Origin: CAVPRW01 sp046727435 [NCBI: bacterium]
GTDB taxonomy: Bacteria > Tectomicrobia > Entotheonellia > J063
Direction of reading: 5' to 3'
Length of the DNA stretch: 6,265 bases
NCBI GenBank assembly: GCA_046727435.1
Contig: JBKPCR010000505.1
Coordinates: forward strand, 1-6,265
The notes beneath the pieces were generated by a model that ran no database searches, had not been told where the DNA came from, and worked only from the letters and a program-made list of their open reading frames with translations. Below, one piece after another: positions 1 to 5,548 of this stretch. Within the stretch, counting starts at the first letter, position 1. Every line of letters starts with the position of its first letter. A program made the position numbers and the translations under genes.

Positions 1-1
1 A

Positions 2-940
2 TATGCTTTTGCCCACCATGCCCTCAACCGGTTTGAGGAGTCACACCGATTGGCCGAACGCTCACTGGCATCCAATCCCCGCTGTGGGCACGCGGTGCAT
101 AGTCTAGCGCATGTGTTCTACGAAACGAACGACCATGCCACCGGGGCCACATTCTTACATGGGTGGATGGCAAATTACCACCGGAGTGGGCCGATGCATT
201 GCCATCTCGCCTGGCACCAGGCCCTCTTCGAACTGTCCATGGGCTACTATGGGCGGGTGATGGATCTATATGAAGACGCCATCCGTCCCGACGTGGCCCG
301 GACACGGACCAGCATGTACGATGCCGCCTCGCTGCTGTGGCGCTATCAGATCTATGGGTGTGCCCAGGATGAGCTCCCCTGGTCAGCGGTGGGTGAGCTG
401 GCCGCGCGCATGACAGCTCAACCAGGCATGGCGTTTGTTGATGCCAATGCCGCCTTGGCGCTGGCGGCCGCGGTGGATGAGGTGGCCTTCGGCCGGCTCA
501 TCGATGGCTTACGCGCGCTCGAGGCGCAGGACCATCCGACGGCTGGATGTGTCGTGCTCCCCCTGGTGCAGGGGATTTGGGCTTTTGCGCAAGGCGCGTA
601 CGACGAGGCCATCGCGTGGATTGAGCCCATCGCCGATCAGATCGTGCGTATTGGTGGCAGCAACGCCCAGCGGGAGGTCTTCGAGGACACACTACTGGAA
701 GCCTATCTGCGCGCTGGGTGCTATGCGCACGCCGAAGCGATCCTGCGCCAGCGGCTCGGTCGAAGGCCCTCGGCACGAGACTTTTTTTGGCTCGGACGCG
801 CCCAGATAGGTAACGGTCAGCTAGAGAACGCCCGGATCAGCCTCCATGAGGCGCAGCAGTGCTGGGCCAACGCCGACCCTGAGGCTGCAGAGCTGATTGC
901 CCTCGAACGCACCCGGCGTCTGGCGCAGGCTACGGAGTGA
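2..940 (+). CDS. TTC38-like tetratricopeptide repeat protein, 5' end outside window
   Basis: This reading frame is open from the first bases of the window to a TGA at 938-940, giving about 312 visible residues. The TTG at 50 is not the start: the frame continues upstream without a stop and reads AHHALNRFEESHRLAERSL, a typical TPR helix pair. The segment encoded at about 80-290 (HSLAHVFYETNDHATG, then CHLAWHQALFELSMG and a VMDLYEDAIRP-like stretch) matches the helical-repeat pattern of the TTC38 family, in which an HxxAHV helix is followed by a WHxALF helix and a YDxxI turn. Further helical repeats follow (YDEAIAWIEPIA, YLRAGCYAHAEAIL, FFWLGRAQIGNGQLENAR). Family members are usually around 450 residues, so roughly 140 residues should lie outside. 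No signal peptide or membrane segment is visible. The molecular function of bacterial TTC38 proteins is unknown; a protein-binding scaffold role is only an inference. Confidence 0.85.
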   Translation, partial: YAFAHHALNRFEESHRLAERSLASNPRCGHAVHSLAHVFYETNDHATGATFLHGWMANYHRSGPMHCHLAWHQALFELSMGYYGRVMDLYEDAIRPDVARTRTSMYDAASLLWRYQIYGCAQDELPWSAVGELAARMTAQPGMAFVDANAALALAAAVDEVAFGRLIDGLRALEAQDHPTAGCVVLPLVQGIWAFAQGAYDEAIAWIEPIADQIVRIGGSNAQREVFEDTLLEAYLRAGCYAHAEAILRQRLGRRPSARDFFWLGRAQIGNGQLENARISLHEAQQCWANADPEAAELIALERTRRLAQATE

Positions 941-1676
941 TCTCAGGCAGTGTTGGGCGCTTCGGAAGCGGGCTGGCATCATCTTTGTTCAAGAAAGAAG
1001 CGCGGACAAACCACAAGAGATTCGACGGCTATCGCCTCGAATGTGTACTCCAGTCGGGTGGCACCGCAAGATGATCGCGAAGGGTAGCCCTGAGTGCCAG
1101 GTACCTGCTGCAGATTTTTATCGACCCCGAGCAATCTGCTCTCATACACTTCCGCAATCTTCCTATGAATGGGCCGCTGATGAATGCCGTACTTGATAAG
1201 GACGACGAACATGTCTCACGCCAGTTCAAACCGGCCTTGCACATCTCCTATCATGCCCCGTCTTCCAGCCGTATCGAAGTTCTTCATGAGGCCGCAACTT
1301 CTCACCGGATGCTACAGCGGCCGCGAAAATCGAGGTGCGGAGCAACGGCCAGCGCGGGCGCTATCTCAAGCTCGTGGCGACGTCAGCGGCGGATAACCGC
1401 CCGTGGACCAGTGCGGCCGAAATCCAAATCATCGGGGAACTCCCGTAGCGCGGCGTGATCCGACTTGGGGCCGCAACCGCCGACTCGCGGTTGTACCCGA
1501 CTGACTAACAAGATGCTCGGTTAGCCCTAGACATCATTGTCGCCCAGGACTAGCATCAACCGGTCAGTGGCAATTCTTCCAGGCCAGCGAAAATGCTCAT
1601 GCGCTTTTTCTTGCATCTTTGGCCCCCTCGGGGCACGAGCCTTATAGTGGAACGGCGGGACAGGGAAGATGATCGC
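941..1676. other. Long intergenic region without an intact gene
   Basis: About 735 bases separate the TPR gene from the first promoter of the selenoprotein gene. Short open frames on both strands (for example 897-1196 and 1165-1458 plus, 979-1212 and 1556-1780 minus) have no recognisable protein motifs and no convincing ribosome binding site. Small hairpins are visible: CGCTT/AAGCG at 958-970, CAACCGC/GCGGTTG at 1474-1493, and GCCCC/GGGGC at 1622-1634. None is followed by a clear T tract. The one protein-like signal is the discoidin-like fragment listed separately. The region looks like decayed coding sequence plus spacer. Confidence 0.6.
1290..1448 (+). pseudogene. Remnant of an F5/8 type C (discoidin-like) domain C-terminus
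   Basis: In the frame ending at TAG 1446-1448, the last 40 or so codons read GRYLKLVATSAADNRPWTSA followed by AEIQIIGELP. This closely resembles the end of bacterial F5/8 type C carbohydrate-binding domains, which typically read GRYVRLVALSE..G.PWTSAAEI. Upstream the frame is interrupted by TGA at 1287-1289, no start codon with a ribosome binding site is visible, and no other frame continues the domain convincingly. I read it as the last surviving piece of a larger secreted or sugar-binding protein gene that has been deleted or has decayed. The similarity is from recognition of the motif alone, without alignment, so the family call is moderate. Confidence 0.5.
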
Positions 1677-1704
1677 TTGACATCATCGCCAAAATGCGTA
1701 GAAT
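1677..1704 (+). promoter_or_regulatory. Sigma70-type promoter for the selenoprotein gene
   Basis: A perfect -35 box TTGACA (1677-1682) and a near-perfect -10 box TAGAAT (1699-1704) are separated by 16 bases. Transcription would start near 1711, leaving a leader of about 60 bases before the ATG at 1773. This is the best promoter-like sequence noticed in the window and suggests that the downstream gene is transcribed on its own. Confidence 0.6.
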
Positions 1705-1714
1705 AGGACTTAGT

Positions 1715-1743
1715 TTGACACTGTAGTATCGTGTTAGTGTAAG
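1715..1743 (+). promoter_or_regulatory. Possible second promoter, downstream of the first
   Basis: A second perfect TTGACA (1715-1720) is followed after 17 bases by TGTAAG (1738-1743), which matches the -10 consensus at four of six positions. It lies about 38 bases after the first -35 box and would give a very short leader (start near 1750). It could be a tandem promoter or chance; the -10 box is weak. Confidence 0.3.
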
Positions 1744-1759
1744 GTGGCAACGTGGATGT

Positions 1760-1766
1760 AAGGAGG
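1760..1766 (+). promoter_or_regulatory. Strong ribosome binding site that fixes the selenoprotein start
   Basis: AAGGAGG lies six bases before ATG 1773. This decides the start of the gene: the alternative GTG at 1854, which a standard gene caller would use because of the TGA, has no Shine-Dalgarno sequence in front of it and sits inside a hairpin arm. Confidence 0.85.
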
Positions 1767-1772
1767 GTGAAC

Positions 1773-2060
1773 ATGGCCACAAATGGCGAGTGGAAAGTTC
1801 TCGTGGATATCTTGTACTGCGTCGCGTGACAACATCACGCCACGGCCACGTGGGTGGCCAACGAATTCTTCAGGACTTTCGGTGGTGACGTCGGGATCTC
1901 CCTGACTCCGGGCGCCAACGGCCGGTTCGAAGTGTACCTGGACGGTGAGAAGATCTGGGACAGGAAGGAAGCCGGAAACGTTTACCCGGATCTCAGCATT
2001 GTGCGGCAACTGAAGGGTGTGATCAAAGCCAAGATAGACTCGTTGGTCGCTGCTGACTAG
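1773..2060 (+). CDS. SelW/Rdx-family selenoprotein with CxxU motif (UGA read as selenocysteine)
   Basis: Read through the in-frame TGA at 1827-1829, the frame encodes 95 residues and ends at TAG 2058-2060. The N-terminus runs from strand 1 (KVLVDILYC) into C16-V17-A18-U19, the redox CxxU motif at the place where SelT/SelW/SelH proteins carry CxxC or CxxU. A helix follows (ATATWVANEFFRTFG), then the family's hallmark middle strands (VGISLTPGANGRFEVYLDGE) and KIWDRKEAGNVYPD. A C-terminal helix closes the protein (IVRQLKGVIKAKID). Length and order fit the family, which is usually 80-100 residues with a thioredoxin-like fold. SelW proteins are cytosolic thiol-redox proteins linked to glutathione and oxidative stress; the exact substrate is unknown. 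The gene has its own promoter and a strong ribosome binding site. The alternative is a Cys-type gene broken by a nonsense mutation, but the exact motif position and the following hairpin favour selenocysteine. No sel genes are in the window to confirm decoding. Confidence 0.88.
1827..1829 (+). other. In-frame UGA, predicted selenocysteine codon 19
   Basis: TGA is codon 19 of the frame beginning at ATG 1773. It occupies the second redox position of the C-x-x-U motif (TGC GTC GCG TGA). The same frame stays open for 76 more codons that encode the rest of the SelW fold, so the frame is intact on both sides. Confidence 0.85.
1844..1859 (+). promoter_or_regulatory. Bacterial SECIS-like hairpin
   Basis: GGCCAC (1844-1849) pairs perfectly with GTGGCC (1854-1859) around the four-base loop GUGG (1850-1853). 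The loop begins 20 bases after the UGA, and its first bases are G and U. Known bacterial SECIS elements lie within the coding region just downstream of the UGA, with the apical loop about 16-37 bases away and a guanine at the start of the loop; all of these hold here. The hairpin would bind SelB carrying selenocysteyl-tRNA. I see no clear bulged U in the stem. Confidence 0.75.
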
Positions 2061-2087
2061 CGGCTGAGGTGATCACTTCCACCAAAG

Positions 2088-2129
2088 CTCCTTCAGCCCT
2101 TCCGCGAGTTCCAGGAAGGGCTGAAGGAG
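2088..2129. terminator. 16-bp perfect inverted repeat between convergent units
   Basis: CTCCTTCAGCCCTTCC (2088-2103) and GGAAGGGCTGAAGGAG (2114-2129) form a perfect 16-bp stem with a 10-base loop. It starts 27 bases after the selenoprotein stop codon and lies between that gene and the end of the minus-strand operon, so it could end transcription from both sides. No U tract follows directly on either strand. A run of five T occurs only at 2170-2174, so a classical intrinsic terminator is not fully supported; an mRNA 3' stabilising hairpin is an alternative. Confidence 0.55.
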
Positions 2130-2245
2130 GTGATAAGCCTTCGATCACGGCTCTTTCTCAGCTGGAGCGTTTTTCTCCACCTCTAGCCTCTGCATTAGGG
2201 CGAAATTCCCACCATTGAACAACAGCCAATCGCTGCAACATCTGG

Positions 2246-3163
2246 TCAGCGGGCAAGTGTCGGCGCGGCTTGGCCGAGTTCCGGAATGGGCCCGTCATAG
2301 TAGGGCAACCGATCAATGCGTGGGGTCCAGATACCGTCTGCGATGACCCGCCTGACGTGTGTCGCAATGTCCTCAAGGGTGGCAAACCACACCCGTCCCT
2401 TGCTGTGCATGTACTCGATCAGCCTGGCGATGGCCACGCAACGAGCGAGCCGCCCACTCAAAAAAGGATGCCAGACTGCAATCCAGAGTCCACCATATTC
2501 CCACATGGCATCGAATTCGGCCTGATAGACCTCCATCGCCTGCTGAGGCGACCGTGGAGGCATTAGGTAGGCGAGATCCCTTGATGCCATGAAGTGCGGC
2601 CAGTCATCCATGGCATAGTGCGTCGGCAACTCAACCACCTGCCCCTGGCCATTATCCAGCATATATGGGATGTCGTCGCCCATCAGCGAAGCATCGTAGA
2701 GCAACCCCTCGCGGACGAGGATGTCCAGGCTGACCCGCGAGAACCGGTAGGAGGGGGCGCGGAACCCTCGCGGTGGCTGGCCGGTCATGCGCGCGATGAC
2801 CTCGCTCGCACGTCGAAACCAGTAGGCCTCCTGCTCGGGCTCACAGGCGTTCGGGTGTTCGTGCAGATAGCCGTGATGGGCGATTTCGTGACCGCCCTGG
2901 AGAATCGTCTCGACCGCAGCTGGGTAGCGTTCCATACACCAGGCGGGGAGAAAAAAGGTCTGCCGCATGCCAAAGTGTTGGTAGAGGTCAACCAGGCGCG
3001 GTACAGCGACTTCAGGCCCGTACCGTAGCATGGACAGCGCCGCCACTCGGGTATCGGCGGATGAATGATGCGCCAGATGCAGAATGCTATCGCCGTCCAT
3101 ATCGAACGTAAAGGCCACGGCGCATCGCGCGCCATTCGGCCACGGGACCGGGTTCTTAATCAT
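2246..3163 (-). CDS. NodB-fold polysaccharide deacetylase / PuuE-like hydrolase
   Basis: The protein has 305 residues from ATG 3163, chosen because GGGAG stands seven bases upstream and the family usually begins shortly before WPNGARCAVAFTFD. The longer starts (ATG 3190, TTG 3229) lack a good ribosome binding site. Visible motifs are TFDMDGDS (residues 19-26, with D21 as probable base and D23 as probable metal ligand), GHEIAHHGYLHEHP (91-104, with H97 and H101 spaced as metal ligands), GFRAPSYRFS (near 137-147) and WHPFLSGR near residue 235. This pattern is that of the PuuE allantoinase / HpPgdA-like branch of the carbohydrate esterase 4 superfamily, whose members hydrolyse C-N bonds in cyclic amides or N-acetyl groups. 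There is no signal peptide, so a cytoplasmic small-molecule substrate is more likely than a cell-wall polymer. It is the last gene of the operon. Confidence 0.88.
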   Translation of the reverse strand: MIKNPVPWPNGARCAVAFTFDMDGDSILHLAHHSSADTRVAALSMLRYGPEVAVPRLVDLYQHFGMRQTFFLPAWCMERYPAAVETILQGGHEIAHHGYLHEHPNACEPEQEAYWFRRASEVIARMTGQPPRGFRAPSYRFSRVSLDILVREGLLYDASLMGDDIPYMLDNGQGQVVELPTHYAMDDWPHFMASRDLAYLMPPRSPQQAMEVYQAEFDAMWEYGGLWIAVWHPFLSGRLARCVAIARLIEYMHSKGRVWFATLEDIATHVRRVIADGIWTPRIDRLPYYDGPIPELGQAAPTLAR

Positions 3164-3232
3164 GGCAGCGCTCCCAATCGAATCATGCATGAGTCCCGTC
3201 TGACTGCAGTCGAGACGGAACGAGGGCAACGA

Positions 3233-4231
3233 TTAGAGGCCCAGAAGCTGCTCCAGGTTCTTCCAGAGAATTTTTTCTTTTTCCTCTGGGGTGAGACTAG
3301 TCAAGCTCTGCACCCATCCCGGAGGTGAGGGCTCCCACCCCACGAACGGCCAATCGCTGCCGAGGACGACGCGGTCTGCCCCCACTTGGTCGATCAGAAA
3401 GCGTAAGGCGACCTCGCTATTGGTCACGCAGTCGTAGTAGAGGCGACGTTGATAGGTGCTGGGAGGATGCTGAATGTGCATGCGGGCCTCGGAACGGACT
3501 TGCCAACCGCGGTCGAGGCGTCCCATGCCAAAGCAGGCCGGTCCACCCCCGTGAGCAATGCACACCTTAAGCTCTGGGCAGGCGTCGAAGATGCCCCCGA
3601 AGATGAGGGTGGCAACGAGCAAGGCGTCTTCCACAGGGACACCGATGCTATTTGCTAAGTTAAACTTCTCGGTAAAGGCCAACACCAGATTATCCTGCGG
3701 CTGCGGGTGAAAAAACAACACGGCGCCCATCGCTTCCGCAGCCTTGAACAACGGCAAAAAATGCGGCTCATCCCAGGTCTGGCTATTGACCACGGTGTCC
3801 AACTCCGCGCCTTTGAGGCCGAGGACATGGACGGCACGATCGAGCTCCGCCACGGCTGCGCCGACATCTTGCACCGGTAGGGTGGCCAGTCCGGAGAACC
3901 GTTTCGGCCACTGTCGGGTCATGGCGGCGATCTCGTCGTTCACCTCTCGTGCTAATTGCTGCCCCTGAGCCGAGTCTACATCATAACTGAACAATGGCGT
4001 ATGAATCGACACGACTTGGACGTCTACGCCCTGTTCGTCCATGTCCTTCAGGCGCTCTTCCGGCGTGAAACGCAGTTTGGGTGTTTGCACGCCGACGCGT
4101 TTGTCGGCGCGCACCACCGCCCCCAGCCCACGCCCCGGTTCGAGGCGGAAACCATGCCAGGCCTGCCCGGCGTCAACGGCCTTCCAGAGACTCTGCGGCA
4201 TCAGATGCGCATGAATGTCAATGCTCCGCAT
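3233..4231 (-). CDS. Amidohydrolase family protein, ACMSD-like (Amidohydro_2)
   Basis: The 332-residue protein has the TIM-barrel metal-enzyme motifs of the amidohydrolase 2 family: DIHAH (H7 and H9), FFHP (H175), AHGGG (H227) and GSDWPF (D293). The family includes aminocarboxymuconate-semialdehyde decarboxylase and related non-oxidative decarboxylases and hydrolases of unsaturated or aromatic acids; all expected metal and catalytic residues are present, so it should be active. The ATG at 4231 is preceded by AAGGAGGTG with good spacing, and the length is normal for the family. It begins 33 bases after the luciferase-like gene stops and is followed by the deacetylase gene about 70 bases on, which fits one operon. 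The exact substrate cannot be read from the sequence; a carboxylated intermediate produced by the preceding oxidoreductase is an inference. Confidence 0.9.
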   Translation of the reverse strand: MRSIDIHAHLMPQSLWKAVDAGQAWHGFRLEPGRGLGAVVRADKRVGVQTPKLRFTPEERLKDMDEQGVDVQVVSIHTPLFSYDVDSAQGQQLAREVNDEIAAMTRQWPKRFSGLATLPVQDVGAAVAELDRAVHVLGLKGAELDTVVNSQTWDEPHFLPLFKAAEAMGAVLFFHPQPQDNLVLAFTEKFNLANSIGVPVEDALLVATLIFGGIFDACPELKVCIAHGGGPACFGMGRLDRGWQVRSEARMHIQHPPSTYQRRLYYDCVTNSEVALRFLIDQVGADRVVLGSDWPFVGWEPSPPGWVQSLTSLTPEEKEKILWKNLEQLLGL

Positions 4232-4264
4232 GGAAACACCTCCTTATCGATGGCTGATGGAAAA

Positions 4265-5161
4265 TTAAGAGGCTCCGTCCATGGCTTCCTTGAACTGCCG
4301 CAAGGCATTGATGTGCTGGTGTGGGGATTTGAGGCCACCCCCGCCGGTCCCGACAGAGAGATTTGTGGCACCGAGTTCCTCCCAGGCCTTGACCTGGGCG
4401 AGCCAGTCTTGCGGTATCCTGCCGGCTACAGTGACACGGCCCTCAATGCCAATGTCGGCTGGGTCGCGTCCCGTCTCCCGGGCATAGCCCTGCATGCGGG
4501 CGATGGCCTGTCGCCCCTCTTCACCTGGGGAGAACATCGGGAACCAGCCATCAGCAAGCCGACCAATCCGACGTAACGCTGCCTCGGGAGGAATGGGACG
4601 CGCGGACCTGCCGGCCCCGATCCAGATGGGGATAGGCCGCTGCACCGGCATTGGATTCAAGCCCGCGTGGTTGATCTGGTGCCATTGGCCTTTGAAATCG
4701 ACCACCTCCTGCGTCCACAGCGCTCGCAGGACAGCGATTTGCTCCTCGCATCGTCGGCCACGGTTATGGAAGTTTTCGCCCAGCGCTTCATATTCGACAG
4801 GGTTCCAGCCCACTCCGATCCCCAGCCGCAGTCGACCGCTGCTGAGTACATCCACCTCGGCGGCCTGCTTGGCGACTAGGGCCGTTTGGCGCTGGGGGAG
4901 GATCAGAATGGCCGTCACCAGTTGGACCCTGGTGGTGATGGCGGCGAGATAGCTCATCAGGGTCAACGGTTCATGGAGGTAGCTCTGGTGCGTATAGGGG
5001 AACTCAGGCACCTCGGGATGGAACTGTGGGTCGGCACCCAGGACATGGTCGAGGATACGCAGATGGGCATAGCCCAGCTCCTCCGCTGCCTGAACGAAGT
5101 CGCGCAGCCCAACGAGATCAGCTCTGAACTCGATGATCGGGACGTTGACGCCAATGTGCAT
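4265..5161 (-). CDS. Luciferase-like (LLM class) F420-dependent oxidoreductase
   Basis: The 298-residue protein shows the luciferase-like TIM-barrel pattern. It has an N-terminal MHIGVNVP strand, a helix ending in AAEELGYAHLRILDHV (25-40), LTLMSYLAAITTRVQLVT (66-83), and then the signature LPQRQTALVAKQAAEVDVLS (88-107), continuing GRLRLGIGVGWNPVEYEALG (109-128). RGRRCEEQIAVLRALW (134-149) and RPIPIWIGAG (175-184) follow. This is typical of the subgroup annotated as F420-dependent, although FMN cannot be excluded from sequence alone. Such enzymes oxidise or oxygenate small organic substrates in the cytoplasm. AAAGGAGGG stands six to seven bases before ATG 5161. The gene lies 45 bases after the DUF4387 gene and 33 before the amidohydrolase gene, suggesting co-transcription. 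Confidence 0.9.
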   Translation of the reverse strand: MHIGVNVPIIEFRADLVGLRDFVQAAEELGYAHLRILDHVLGADPQFHPEVPEFPYTHQSYLHEPLTLMSYLAAITTRVQLVTAILILPQRQTALVAKQAAEVDVLSSGRLRLGIGVGWNPVEYEALGENFHNRGRRCEEQIAVLRALWTQEVVDFKGQWHQINHAGLNPMPVQRPIPIWIGAGRSARPIPPEAALRRIGRLADGWFPMFSPGEEGRQAIARMQGYARETGRDPADIGIEGRVTVAGRIPQDWLAQVKAWEELGATNLSVGTGGGGLKSPHQHINALRQFKEAMDGAS

Positions 5162-5206
5162 GGATACCCTCCTTTCGACGACCTCAGGGGCGAGGCCATG
5201 GTGCGG

Positions 5207-5521
5207 CTATAGCCCAGGAATCTCGATATCCATCAGCGGCGCATATTGCTGCCCGCCATGGTTGTCACTGTCGAACAGGTCACCCTGAAAGTTGGGGCGC
5301 GGGATCGACGCCTTGAAGGCCAAGGCATTATCGCAGACGAAGAATTTCACCTCATCCGGGGGCAAGCCATAGTGCGCGGCGACGACTTCGCGGCTGAGCG
5401 CTCCGGACTCTCTGACTCGCTCGTAGACTTCGGGCTTGGCGAACATGATGTCAAAGGTCAGCTCAAAGGGGCCGGCATTTTTACTACGGATAAGACGTGC
5501 AAGCTCTCCCAAGGTCGCCAT
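5207..5521 (-). CDS. DUF4387 family protein
   Basis: The 104-residue protein carries the family signature RSKNAGPFELTFDIMF (12-27), a central YGLPPDEVKFF segment, IPRP near residue 75, and the C-terminal GGQQYAPLMDIEIP. ATG 5521 was chosen because AGGAGG stands five bases before it; the two GTG codons immediately upstream (5527, 5524) overlap or crowd that site. DUF4387 proteins are small, have no established activity, and are usually encoded directly after an AtuA-family gene, as here with a 27-base gap. They are therefore thought to work with AtuA, perhaps as a partner subunit; that is inference. No membrane segment or signal peptide is seen. Confidence 0.88.
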   Translation of the reverse strand: MATLGELARLIRSKNAGPFELTFDIMFAKPEVYERVRESGALSREVVAAHYGLPPDEVKFFVCDNALAFKASIPRPNFQGDLFDSDNHGGQQYAPLMDIEIPGL

Positions 5522-5548
5522 CACCACCTCCTGCTCTGTATCGATTTT

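Noticed and set aside
1287-1289. The TGA in front of the discoidin-like remnant as another selenocysteine codon
   Set aside because: It is not in a Cys- or redox-motif context, no start or ribosome binding site precedes it, and no SECIS-like hairpin was noticed after it. A nonsense codon in a decayed gene explains it.
1165-1458. Plus-strand 97-residue ORF in the intergenic region
   Set aside because: It is in a different frame from the discoidin-like remnant, has low-complexity Arg/Ser-rich composition and no ribosome binding site.
1474-1493. Hairpin CAACCGC/GCGGTTG as a terminator of the upstream remnant
   Set aside because: The stem is only 7 bp and no T tract follows. The evidence is too weak to call it a terminator.
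941-1676. tRNA gene or CRISPR array in the gene-poor stretch
   Set aside because: No cloverleaf with a T-loop pattern and no regularly spaced repeats were found by eye.
1734-2009. Minus-strand 91-residue ORF
   Set aside because: It is the antisense shadow of the selenoprotein gene, with no recognisable motif and no credible start site.
1854-2060. A stand-alone 68-residue protein starting at GTG 1854
   Set aside because: It has no ribosome binding site, starts inside a hairpin arm, and lacks the first strand and redox motif of its family. The same frame upstream supplies both, with a strong ribosome binding site at 1760-1766.
3956-4576. Plus-strand 206-residue ORF
   Set aside because: It lies opposite the amidohydrolase and luciferase-like genes, which have clear family motifs. 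Its translation shows no domain.
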